Of a stretch of 64,000 nt of DNA, positions 56,454 to 64,000 are shown piece after piece. The position numbers were made by a program, and so were the translations under genes. A model generated the notes under the pieces. That model was not told the origin of the DNA. It made no database searches and saw only the letters and a program-made list of their open reading frames with translations. This DNA comes from an uncultured Spirochaetia bacterium. GTDB taxonomy: Bacteria; Spirochaetota; Brachyspiria; Brachyspirales; Brachyspiraceae. The stretch covers positions 1 through 64,000 of the forward strand of contig CAMRBQ010000003.1 of assembly GCA_947040495.1 (NCBI GenBank). Direction: 5' to 3'. How positions within the stretch are numbered: position 1 is the first letter of the stretch; every line of letters begins with the position of its first letter.

Positions 56454-57203
56454 TTAATTTTTTGGTTGATATTGTTCTAAAACCCAAATCTTATACTTCC
56501 CACCATTATAATCATTACCAACAACAGCAGTAGGTATATTAATCTTTCCACCTACCTTTCCGATTGTTACTAAATTAATTTGAATTAGATTAAGACTACC
56601 GAAAACTTCAGAACCTTTCTTAGCTTTAGCAACATAGGCAACATGTGAAACAAGAGTAGGAGGAGTACCAGATGGATCAGCAAGCTTAAAATCAGAAACT
56701 GGATAAGTCAATGGATTAGCTACTGCCTCTATCGTACCAGTTGTTGTAGGCTTGGTTACAGCTAATTCTTTTAAAAAATTAGGGCCAACTTCACCCTCAA
56801 AAAGTTTATAAATATAGATCATTATATCTGTTACTGGTAAATTATTTGGATTATTAGATATATCACTAAAAACTTGAATAGTATAAGTATTGTTAACAGG
56901 GTTAATAAAGATAAAGATAGGTATAAGAGGAAGGCTACCTGAATTACCAAATTTTACATAACCTTCTGTTGGAAGTGATAATACATCACTAAATATAGAC
57001 AGAGGAATATTTTCTATAAGATTACCATTAAATGTTGCTCCTGCAGTCACCAAATCGCTATCATTAATGGTAGTACTCACTTTTAACATTGGGGTACCGT
57101 ATACAGGCTCTTTCTGCAATTCTAACTTTTCTGGATTCAATGCATTAACTCCGCAAGATACAAGAGCTAAAGCAAAAAATATCAATAACGTAATTTTTTT
57201 CAT
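56454..57203 (-). CDS. surface lipoprotein paired with barrel copy 2
   Basis: 249 residues with signal MKKITLLIFFALALVSCGV and lipobox LVSC. After NPEKLELQKEP the sequence diverges from the paralogue at 54110, but both keep SHVAYVAKAKKGSEVF-type and WVLEQYQ-type motifs near the end. First gene of the four-gene operon; a promoter lies about 45 bases upstream. Function unknown. Confidence 0.75.
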   Translation of the reverse strand: MKKITLLIFFALALVSCGVNALNPEKLELQKEPVYGTPMLKVSTTINDSDLVTAGATFNGNLIENIPLSIFSDVLSLPTEGYVKFGNSGSLPLIPIFIFINPVNNTYTIQVFSDISNNPNNLPVTDIMIYIYKLFEGEVGPNFLKELAVTKPTTTGTIEAVANPLTYPVSDFKLADPSGTPPTLVSHVAYVAKAKKGSEVFGSLNLIQINLVTIGKVGGKINIPTAVVGNDYNGGKYKIWVLEQYQPKN

Positions 57204-57246
57204 AATTAAAAATCTCCTTTTAATTCTTTTTTTTCATTGCGAAAGA

Positions 57247-57274
57247 ATTGTATAATAATCAAAACTTATGTCAA
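57247..57274 (-). promoter_or_regulatory. putative promoter of the lipoprotein-barrel operon
   Basis: On the minus strand TTGACA (57274-57269), a 16-base spacer and TACAAT (57252-57247) lie about 45 bases before the first lipoprotein gene. Confidence 0.6.
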
Positions 57275-57336
57275 GACTTATGTTAATTTTTTGTCCTCTA
57301 AGCTAGAACATTTATATCTAAGAATTAAGTGATATA

Positions 57337-58170
57337 TTAGTAGATTGTTTGATTTATGGCTTCAAAAACGCCATTATTGTCATTTGATGAGACAACATAG
57401 TCGGCAATAGATTTTATATTATCATTGGCATTGCCCATTGCAACACTAATCCCTGCCGCTTGTAACATTTCTATATCATTGTCATTATCGCCTATAGCCA
57501 TAACATTTGACATATCTATATCGAGATATTTAGCGAGCCTTTCTAAAGATTTACCTTTATCAACTGCAATTGATAGAATGTCTAAAATATTTTTAAATGA
57601 AAAAACAGTTTTAATAGATGGCAACATTGACAATTTATTATTTACATCATATGAAATATCTTTTGATGAAAGCGTATCAATAAAAATTTTATTTACTTTT
57701 TTATCTGTATTTCTAATAAATATATTATAATTATCTACATAGTTTATATGATGAGAAAAATTTTCAATATAGCCCTCTGGGAGTGTTGATTGTAAAATAT
57801 ATTTTTCAAATTTTTTGCCGCAATATGGCTCCCCATCCAAAAAAGTCATAGGAAGCACCATGTCATAGCTTGTAATTATATCCACTATTTTTATAGATAC
57901 ATCTTTTTCAATATAGCCTTCAAATATTTGTTTGTCTTCTATATAATCATGTATAAGAGCACCATTGCCTGTAATCATATAATCAAGATTGAGATACTCT
58001 CTTACAAATACACTTTCAAAAGGCATGCGACCAGTTGCAACCACAGTTATTATATTATCTTCTTTGAGCCTTTTAAAAATATCTATCGTTTTTTGAGATA
58101 TTGATTGATTAGAACATAAAGAGGTACCATCTAAATCGACAACGAGCATTTTTATATTTTTTATATTCAT
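57337..58170 (-). CDS. Cof-type HAD phosphatase
   Basis: 277 residues. HAD motif I is VVDLDGTSL with the nucleophile Asp, motif II VVATGRMPF, motif III the Lys in VDKGKSLE, and motif IV GDNDNDIEML. A C2-type cap lies between. Such enzymes dephosphorylate sugar phosphates, phosphorylated vitamins or nucleotides; the substrate is not readable. It starts 20 bases after the end of rarA and is the last gene of that operon. Confidence 0.88.
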   Translation of the reverse strand: MNIKNIKMLVVDLDGTSLCSNQSISQKTIDIFKRLKEDNIITVVATGRMPFESVFVREYLNLDYMITGNGALIHDYIEDKQIFEGYIEKDVSIKIVDIITSYDMVLPMTFLDGEPYCGKKFEKYILQSTLPEGYIENFSHHINYVDNYNIFIRNTDKKVNKIFIDTLSSKDISYDVNNKLSMLPSIKTVFSFKNILDILSIAVDKGKSLERLAKYLDIDMSNVMAIGDNDNDIEMLQAAGISVAMGNANDNIKSIADYVVSSNDNNGVFEAINQTIY

Positions 58171-58190
58171 TTTATAAATTCCAGTTAATT

Positions 58191-59519
58191 TTATTTATCG
58201 CCAAAAATATGCTTTTTCATCCATTCAAATCTTTGCTTTAATAATTTTTCATCGCCAAGTTCGCCGGGTTCATAATATTTTTTATTGATCCCATCAGGTA
58301 AATAATTTTGCTTCACAATATGATATTGATAGTCATGGGCATATTTGTACTCGGCATTTTGTCTTTTATCTAGCCCTGCTGAATGGCTATCTTTTAAATG
58401 ATTTGGTACTTCATATATTTCACCATTTCTTACATCTGCCAATGCCATGTTTATAGCATTATAAGCAGAGTTTGACTTTGGACAAAGGGCAAGATAAACA
58501 GTTACCTCGCTAAGAACAATCAAAGCCTCAGGCATGCCAATAAAATCAACTATACTTATCATAGAAGAAACAACATTTAATGCATTCGGTTCTGAAAGCC
58601 CAATATCCTCAGAAGCAAGTATAGCCAAACGCCTTGCAATAAAGCGAGGGTCTTCACCACTTTCAAGCATCCTAGCAAGCCAATATATGGCAGCATTAGC
58701 ATCACTACCACGCACGCTTTTTATGAATGCACTTATTATATTATAATGTTCTTCACCAGTTCCATCATACTTTAATCCCTGATTTTGTGTTACTTCTTTA
58801 ATAGTATCTACTGTTATTGTCGGTTTATCATTAGAATCGTCTAGCTCTACAGATAAAAAAGCAAGCTCCAAATATGTAAGTGCTTTTCTAACATCACCTA
58901 GTGCATTCTTTACTATAAGGTCTATAGCCATATTATCTATAACTATATCATATTCTCCAAGCCCCCTCTTGTCTTTGATTGCATTTTCTATAGATTTTTT
59001 TATATCATCATTTGTAAGGTCTTTAAGCCCAAATAATGTTACACGAGAAAGTAGTGCATTTGTAAGATAAAAATATGGATTTTGAGTTGTGCTTCCTATA
59101 AGTACAATAGAGCCATTCTCTACGGCTGGCAAAAGTGCATCTTGCTGTGTTTTATTAAATCTATGTATTTCATCTATAAATAATATAGTTTTTTTACCCA
59201 ATTTTAAATTTGTTTCGCCTTTTTTAATAGACGAACGTATTTCAGCTATATTAGAAAGCACAGCATTTAATTGTATATATTCACTTTTTGTTGTTTTTGT
59301 AATAATATTAGCGAGAGTAGACTTGCCAATCCCCGGGCAACCAAAAAATACTAGCGATGAAATCCTATCCGTTTCTATCATCCTTCTTAATACAGCATTT
59401 CTTCCAATAAGATGAGTTTGACCAACCATTTCATCAAGTGTATTTGGTCGCATCCTATCTGCTAGAGGGCTTAGATCTTTATTTTTATCATTATTATCAT
59501 TAAAATCAAGGAGAGACAA
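58191..59519 (-). CDS. rarA: replication-associated recombination ATPase RarA (MgsA)
   Basis: 442 residues. LADRMRPNTLDEMVGQTHLIG opens the protein, followed by the AAA+ Walker A FFGCPGIGKSTLA, Walker B ILFIDEIHRFN, sensor 1 GSTTQNP and the C-terminal tetramerisation domain (AIYWLARMLESGEDPRFIARR). RarA acts at stalled replication forks with SSB. It overlaps the end of the upstream unknown gene by 14 bases, so the two are translationally coupled. Confidence 0.94.
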   Translation of the reverse strand: MSLLDFNDNNDKNKDLSPLADRMRPNTLDEMVGQTHLIGRNAVLRRMIETDRISSLVFFGCPGIGKSTLANIITKTTKSEYIQLNAVLSNIAEIRSSIKKGETNLKLGKKTILFIDEIHRFNKTQQDALLPAVENGSIVLIGSTTQNPYFYLTNALLSRVTLFGLKDLTNDDIKKSIENAIKDKRGLGEYDIVIDNMAIDLIVKNALGDVRKALTYLELAFLSVELDDSNDKPTITVDTIKEVTQNQGLKYDGTGEEHYNIISAFIKSVRGSDANAAIYWLARMLESGEDPRFIARRLAILASEDIGLSEPNALNVVSSMISIVDFIGMPEALIVLSEVTVYLALCPKSNSAYNAINMALADVRNGEIYEVPNHLKDSHSAGLDKRQNAEYKYAHDYQYHIVKQNYLPDGINKKYYEPGELGDEKLLKQRFEWMKKHIFGDK

Positions 59520-60507
59520 TTTTTAATCCAATATCTCTTTCTATTATTACAATATAGTCGCCAAGCAATGAAATTTTGTCTTTTACTTCGTATTCTAGTA
59601 TATCTGCAACAGAAACATAGTCATTATTTTGAAATGCTTCTATTATATTGTTCATATTTGAATTTAGCTCATCAATGAATATTAAAAAGCCTACTTCATT
59701 GTAATTAATATCATTAAAATCTAAATCATATACATTGAGTGATTTTGATATTATAGTACATAAAATTTCAATAGATTTTGAAAATTTTTCTATTTTTAAA
59801 AAGCCCGATTTATCATCACCAGTCTGTATGCATGAAACTATATCATCTATACTATTTAAAAGTGGCTCTATAAATGATTTTAATATACCTATACGATATA
59901 GAGCATTAGTTTCTAATATATTATTAGATAAAGATATAAGCAAATTAATCTCTACATCATCAAGCAAAATAAGTAATGTTTTTAAGAATGTATCTTTTAA
60001 AAATGGCTGTATATCTGTTCTAAAAAAATTGCTGCCCTCAATTGTATTATCAAGTTCTTTAAGCCTTTCTACCCTTGCCTCGAGCACTTTTATATCTGAC
60101 ATAATGTCATGTTTTTCTAAGGCCGTTCCAAGTAAAAATGTTGTTCTAGGAATACTATCTATAATAAGATTTGTACCTTCAATGATATCTGAAATATTCA
60201 TACTATCTGTAACTTCTGCCAAAGATATTCTTCTAACATAATCAATAATACCAATAAATGAATTATAAGCATATTCAAAATAACTGATAGCCTCAATATC
60301 CACTCTTTTTATATCATCTTTATTTTTGAATATATCAGCCTCTTTATCATTAATAGAGTAAAATAGATGTTGCTCATTAATAGTAATACTATTTATAACG
60401 AGGTCATTATCTTGACACCATTTATCCAAATTATCAAAAATAATTTGCAAAGTTTCAGTACCATCAAGAGTAATGTCAAATTTTTGAGAGTTTATAAAAA
60501 ATTCCAT
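59506..60507 (-). CDS. unknown protein coupled to RarA, 333 residues
   Basis: The ATG at 60507 has GGAT seven bases upstream; an in-frame TTG at 60519 is a less likely start. The product is acidic and mostly helical after residue 80, with long amphipathic stretches and no signal peptide, membrane segment or recognised domain. The N-terminal 70 residues look like a small beta-rich unit. The 14-base overlap with rarA ties its expression to that gene, which may point to DNA metabolism or merely to shared housekeeping. Confidence 0.6.
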   Translation of the reverse strand: MEFFINSQKFDITLDGTETLQIIFDNLDKWCQDNDLVINSITINEQHLFYSINDKEADIFKNKDDIKRVDIEAISYFEYAYNSFIGIIDYVRRISLAEVTDSMNISDIIEGTNLIIDSIPRTTFLLGTALEKHDIMSDIKVLEARVERLKELDNTIEGSNFFRTDIQPFLKDTFLKTLLILLDDVEINLLISLSNNILETNALYRIGILKSFIEPLLNSIDDIVSCIQTGDDKSGFLKIEKFSKSIEILCTIISKSLNVYDLDFNDINYNEVGFLIFIDELNSNMNNIIEAFQNNDYVSVADILEYEVKDKISLLGDYIVIIERDIGLKIVSP

Positions 60508-60573
60508 AGACTTATCCAAATATATTATACTAATATAGTATCGACAGATATTCCATTAATATAAAATAATTAA

Positions 60574-60610
60574 TAAAAAAACCCGCACTATAAAAGTACG
60601 GGCATTTTTT
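60574..60610 (-). terminator. Rho-independent terminator of flaB
   Basis: On the minus strand TGCCCGTACT pairs with AGTGCGGG (one mismatch), followed by TTTTTTT. It lies 26 bases after the flaB stop. Confidence 0.88.
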
Positions 60611-60635
60611 ATTTGTAATAAACAGATTCAGTAAA

Positions 60636-61478
60636 CTAACCTAATAATCTTAGGACAGCCTGATTTCTTGTATTAGCAGTTGCTAACATAGCGACAGCAG
60701 ATTGTTGTAAAATTTGATCTCTAGAAAAATCAACCATAGCAGATGCCATGTCAGTATCTCTTATGATACTTTCACTAGCAATAGTATTTTCAGATGCGAT
60801 CTCAAGACCACGAACTAAATGCTCAAGTCTATTTTGATAAGCACCAAGATCAGCTCTCTGTGTTGACAATCTTTGTAGACCTTCATCAATTCTACCAATA
60901 GACATATTAGCGGCATCTGTAGTAGAAATACTAATAGAAGCATTTTGTCCATCAGATAAGTTAAGTGCAGCAGAAGTCATTGTACCTATAGATACATTGA
61001 TTCTTTGATCCATATTAGCACCAACTTGGAAATTCATAGGAACAGGACCACCAGCAGCAAAACGACCTGTAAGAAGGTTCATTTTGTTAAACTCAGCATG
61101 AGAAGCAATTCTATCTACTTCTGATACTAGCTGACTAATTTCTACTTGAATAAGAGCTCTATCGCTATCGCTATAGATACCATTAGCTGCCTGAATAGCT
61201 AATTCTCTTACTCTCTGCATAATTGACTGAGTCTCTTCAAGATATCCTTCTGTAGTTTGAATAAAAGAAATACCACTCTGAGCATTACGAGTTGCCTGCT
61301 GTAAACCACGATATTGTGATATCATCTTTTCAGATACGGCAAGACCAGAAGCATCATCCCCTGCTTTGTTTATGCGTTTGCCACTTGCAAGTTTTTCCAT
61401 CGTTTTAACTGAATCAGTTTCATTAAAAGATAGCTGACGATTCGCATACAACGCTGCGACATTTGTGTTGATAACCAT
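60636..61478 (-). CDS. flaB: periplasmic flagellar core protein FlaB
   Basis: 280 residues. The conserved flagellin ends are clear: [17 protein letters not shown] and [20 protein letters not shown] at the N-terminus, [20 protein letters not shown] and [17 protein letters not shown] at the C-terminus. The short middle is typical of spirochaetal FlaB, which has no signal peptide and is exported by the flagellar machine to form the core of the periplasmic filament. GGAGGG lies six bases before the ATG. It is a single-gene unit with its own terminator and a long leader. The flaB paralogue number cannot be assigned. Confidence 0.95.
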   Translation of the reverse strand: MVINTNVAALYANRQLSFNETDSVKTMEKLASGKRINKAGDDASGLAVSEKMISQYRGLQQATRNAQSGISFIQTTEGYLEETQSIMQRVRELAIQAANGIYSDSDRALIQVEISQLVSEVDRIASHAEFNKMNLLTGRFAAGGPVPMNFQVGANMDQRINVSIGTMTSAALNLSDGQNASISISTTDAANMSIGRIDEGLQRLSTQRADLGAYQNRLEHLVRGLEIASENTIASESIIRDTDMASAMVDFSRDQILQQSAVAMLATANTRNQAVLRLLG

Positions 61479-61916
61479 TGATTACCCTCCATGATTAATG
61501 TAAATAAATTATAAAAGTTAATACCCCGAGTATCCCTCTCAAAGGTAGTTCTTCCAACAAAAAAATATTTACTAGAATAGATAAGCAAATGTATGATGCT
61601 TAAGTCACTCTAAAAAATACTTTATTATGAGGTTTAGTATAATATATTTTAGAAAAAAGTAAAGACTGATTAATCAAATAATAAGCAATATAACAATATT
61701 ATAGTAATTAATTTACATAAAATAAATTATATATGTTATATTATATATGGTATAAAACAGCATAATATGTTATTTTAGAAAAAATATCTTATTTTTTTAA
61801 AAATATACGCTTTATCTGTATAGAGATTTATTATAACTATCAAGAATTAATCAATACAGTACGAAACTTATATATAGATATGTTATAATGATAGATAATT
61901 ATATAAGGATATACTT
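61479..61916. promoter_or_regulatory. divergent intergenic region with flaB promoter and leader
   Basis: This 438-base gap has no gene. On the minus strand TTTACT (61663-61658), 16 bases and TATACT (61641-61636) make a plausible flaB promoter, giving a leader of about 150 bases. The leader contains an inverted repeat TAAGCA/TGCTTA (61582-61602) and several GGA motifs, one in the GGAGGG ribosome site. No clear sigma-28 promoter was found. On the plus strand TGTTATAAT (61881-61889) is an extended -10 for the 616-residue gene. The middle is AT-rich with nothing recognised. Confidence 0.4.
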
Positions 61917-63767
61917 ATGAAAAGATTAATTTTACTGATAATAACTTTAACCATAGCTAGCTCGATGCTTTCCGCCCAAACAGTAGATGGAGGAATATTT
62001 AGAGCACATATGGAAAAGATGTTACAGCAAAATCCATCTGCCATGCTTTCATGGTTTAGAAAAGTTCCATATTCAATAAAACTTGGTGTCAAAAAATATG
62101 AGTATGATTTTTATTATGGTGTTGCAAATTATTATAATTATGCAGCATTACATGGTGGTTTAATTAGTAAAAGTGATGCCTCAGAATATTTTAAAGATGT
62201 TATAAACTCTCGTATACGAAATGATTTTGCCAATTACAGTGTAAGATCATATTTATATCTAGGCGCTATCTACAGGCCTATTGTAAAAGAAGAAGAAATA
62301 GGTGCTCGTATATTTAAATATGTTTATGATAGTCTATCACAAAGTAATCAATACTACTATACAGCATTATTTTGGACATTATATTCAGGATATCTTGATA
62401 GAGTGACATATAATAGCCTGTACCAAATATTATATAAAGCAAATGATAGAGCATTTCTTTATGACTATACCGCATCTAGGCCAGAAACAAAAATGTCTAT
62501 GATATCAAAACTGCCTAGACCTGAAAAATATAAACCTAAATATTATACTTGGACTATAGGTAGTAGTATTGCTACATTAATTGCAGATGATTCATTCCTT
62601 GCTCCATTAGATAGAAATGATATAGCAAATACTCAATATGAACCAATTAAAAATTCAAATGTAAACCCTATACCGTCGACCCAAGAAAAAGCACAAAAAT
62701 CAATAGTAAATATAAATATAATAAAAAATAAAAAAATAAAAGATGTTTCTGTTTCTATTAACAATAAAAAATTAGTTTTTTATTCAGATGATCCAAAATC
62801 ATTACAGCTAGAACCTGGAAACTATGAGGTAGACATAAAGGTTGGTAGAAGAACATATAAAAGTAATATTAAAATACTATCTGGAAATCATATATATACT
62901 CTTGTAGTAGGGGAAAATGATAAAGAAAATATTTTGTTTAATGATACTTCTAACCTAAAAGCCCTTAAAGGGGATGTCGATAGACAAAGAAATATTAAAC
63001 AAAAAGATAAAAGTACTATTTATAATATAAAGTGGTTTAAAAGTAATCCATATTCAAAATCTCTTAAAATGGATTTAGAAAAATATAGTTATTTAAGAGG
63101 TATTGCTTATTATAATGGCTATATAACTGGAGAAAATGCTAGTGATATTGCATTAAATCAATCTGAAAGTGATTTTAAATCTGTCATTAAAGGAAATGGA
63201 ACAGATAATATAAATGCATCTATGTATTTAACATTTATTAATTTAATGAAAAAGGGCGATTCAAAAATATCTGACGATATAATCTCAAAAACAATAAAAT
63301 CTAGTGGACAAAGTGATTATTTATATCCATCAATGCTATATTGGAGAACTAGAATAGCTTATCTCACAAAAGAAGAAGAATTTGTTTATACTAAAAGATT
63401 AAATGAAATGCCTACTGATACACCAATATTTGATTATACTACAGGCACTACTATGACATTAAGTGATGCCTTGCCTACAATAAAGCAACCCGTAGGGGCT
63501 TCTATACTTGCAAATCTAATGAATACTAGAGCAGCTATGAAAAATGATACTCAACCAACAGTAGCATCTCAAATAAATTATTTGAATATGGATGAAAATA
63601 CTTCTATAGCATTGCAAAAAAATTCAATATCAACTAAACTAAATTTTAATAATTTTATATATGAAGGTAATAATATTATTGAAGTTAAAGATGATAAAAC
63701 ATCTATGTCTATTATGATAGATGTTAATCCAGTAAACAAATATATATTTACCTTTATATCTGTATAA
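61917..63767 (+). CDS. secreted two-repeat protein with PEGA-like domain
   Basis: 616 residues with a signal peptide (LILLIITLTIASSMLSA). Residues about 40-200 and about 370-510 are two copies of a helical domain: SWFRKVPYSIKLGVKKYEYD against KWFKSNPYSKSLKMDLEKYS, then SDASEYFKDVI against SESDFKSVI. Between them (about 265-335) is a PEGA-like beta-domain (VSVSINNKKLVFYSDD, LQLEPGNYEVDIKVGRRTY). Ends in a beta-rich segment. Probably periplasmic and protein-binding; function unknown. AAGGAT precedes the ATG. It is followed after 27 bases by hisS, possibly in one transcript. Confidence 0.65.
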   Translation: MKRLILLIITLTIASSMLSAQTVDGGIFRAHMEKMLQQNPSAMLSWFRKVPYSIKLGVKKYEYDFYYGVANYYNYAALHGGLISKSDASEYFKDVINSRIRNDFANYSVRSYLYLGAIYRPIVKEEEIGARIFKYVYDSLSQSNQYYYTALFWTLYSGYLDRVTYNSLYQILYKANDRAFLYDYTASRPETKMSMISKLPRPEKYKPKYYTWTIGSSIATLIADDSFLAPLDRNDIANTQYEPIKNSNVNPIPSTQEKAQKSIVNINIIKNKKIKDVSVSINNKKLVFYSDDPKSLQLEPGNYEVDIKVGRRTYKSNIKILSGNHIYTLVVGENDKENILFNDTSNLKALKGDVDRQRNIKQKDKSTIYNIKWFKSNPYSKSLKMDLEKYSYLRGIAYYNGYITGENASDIALNQSESDFKSVIKGNGTDNINASMYLTFINLMKKGDSKISDDIISKTIKSSGQSDYLYPSMLYWRTRIAYLTKEEEFVYTKRLNEMPTDTPIFDYTTGTTMTLSDALPTIKQPVGASILANLMNTRAAMKNDTQPTVASQINYLNMDENTSIALQKNSISTKLNFNNFIYEGNNIIEVKDDKTSMSIMIDVNPVNKYIFTFISV

Positions 63768-63794
63768 TTAAAAGTTTAACAATAAAGGTTTGAG

Positions 63795-64000
63795 ATGTCA
63801 CAAATAAGTAGAATACGCGGTACAAATGATTTTCTTTATAATGATAGCAGAAAACTAAGATACATAGAGGAGATACTGCATAAAAAATCGCGTATATATA
63901 ATTTTGAACAAATAAGGCTTCCTATATTTGAATATACCGATTTATTCCAACGTGGGATTGGTGAAGAAACTGATATTGTTTCTAAAGAAATGTTTACATT
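63795..64000 (+). CDS. hisS: histidyl-tRNA synthetase, 5' part
   Basis: 68 codons are visible before the right edge. The product begins SQISRIRGTNDFLYNDSRKL and continues with FEQIRLPIFEYTDLFQRGIG and EETDIVSKEMF, which is motif 1 of class II histidyl-tRNA synthetases. It charges tRNA-His. The remainder lies outside the window. Confidence 0.93.
   Translation, partial: MSQISRIRGTNDFLYNDSRKLRYIEEILHKKSRIYNFEQIRLPIFEYTDLFQRGIGEETDIVSKEMFT

Larger units (their letters stand above)
52570..57203 (-). repeat. tandem duplication of a lipoprotein-barrel gene pair
   Basis: The unit of about 2.3 kb occurs twice: 52570-54838 and 54925-57203. Similarity covers both genes and continues past the barrel stop codons (ACTTAAGCCACAGCCA in both). 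Conserved blocks are near identical in DNA, while loop regions are unrelated or heavily changed. Confidence 0.85.

Noticed and set aside
1-64000. tRNA, rRNA, CRISPR array, insertion sequence or prophage
   Set aside because: Intergenic stretches were read on both strands; no cloverleaf, spaced repeat array, transposase or phage protein was seen.

Overview
The window is very AT-rich DNA from a spirochaete, most likely Brachyspira or a close relative. The basis is a FlaB-type periplasmic flagellin, CheA, permissive spirochaetal lipoboxes, many outer-membrane barrels ending in Phe, and anaerobic metabolism (AdhE, Ni-CO dehydrogenase, HydG, ThyX). The genus is an inference from gene content and base composition. 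I found no tRNA, rRNA, CRISPR array, insertion sequence or phage gene.

Layout. 0-5 kb: a metallo-hydrolase cut by the window edge, a small lipoprotein gene whose start lies out of frame across an A7 tract, an AddA-like helicase-nuclease and a coiled-coil protein. 5-14 kb (minus strand): cheA, a two-gene glycan operon (GH3 protein then GH57 protein) and icd. 14.2-16.5 kb is a decay zone with two pseudogenes (transglutaminase/TPR-like and ROK-family regulator). 16.5-25.2 kb: adhE, divergent DUF2225 and LptF/G genes, then a CO-dehydrogenase operon cooS-cooF-FNOR. 25.4-34 kb: a 29-residue membrane ORF, a GLUG-repeat lipoprotein, hydG, a 1435-residue dehydratase-activase fusion and two unknown genes.

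34-44 kb is the most interesting part. A tightly packed seven-gene operon (barrel, two secreted helical-repeat proteins, Lol/MacB-type ABC ATPase and permease, LolA-like carrier, second barrel) looks like a complete inner-to-outer-membrane export or lipid/lipoprotein-handling machine. It is bracketed by two copies of a regulatory block: PadR gene (a relic in the first copy), HAAS-domain membrane gene, and a consensus TTGACA-17-TATAAT promoter overlapped by a 9-bp direct repeat with 17-bp period. In the first copy the promoter sits so close to the start codon that the mRNA should be leaderless.

44-52 kb: a NeuB-family sugar-acid synthase, a glycosyltransferase, a lytic transglycosylase, dxs, thyX, the tail of a lost membrane gene, and transketolase. 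52.6-57.2 kb: a tandem duplication of a lipoprotein + outer-membrane-barrel pair with mosaic conservation. 57-64 kb: a HAD phosphatase, rarA and an unknown gene in one operon, flaB with a long leader, a secreted protein built from two repeats around a PEGA-like domain, and the start of hisS.
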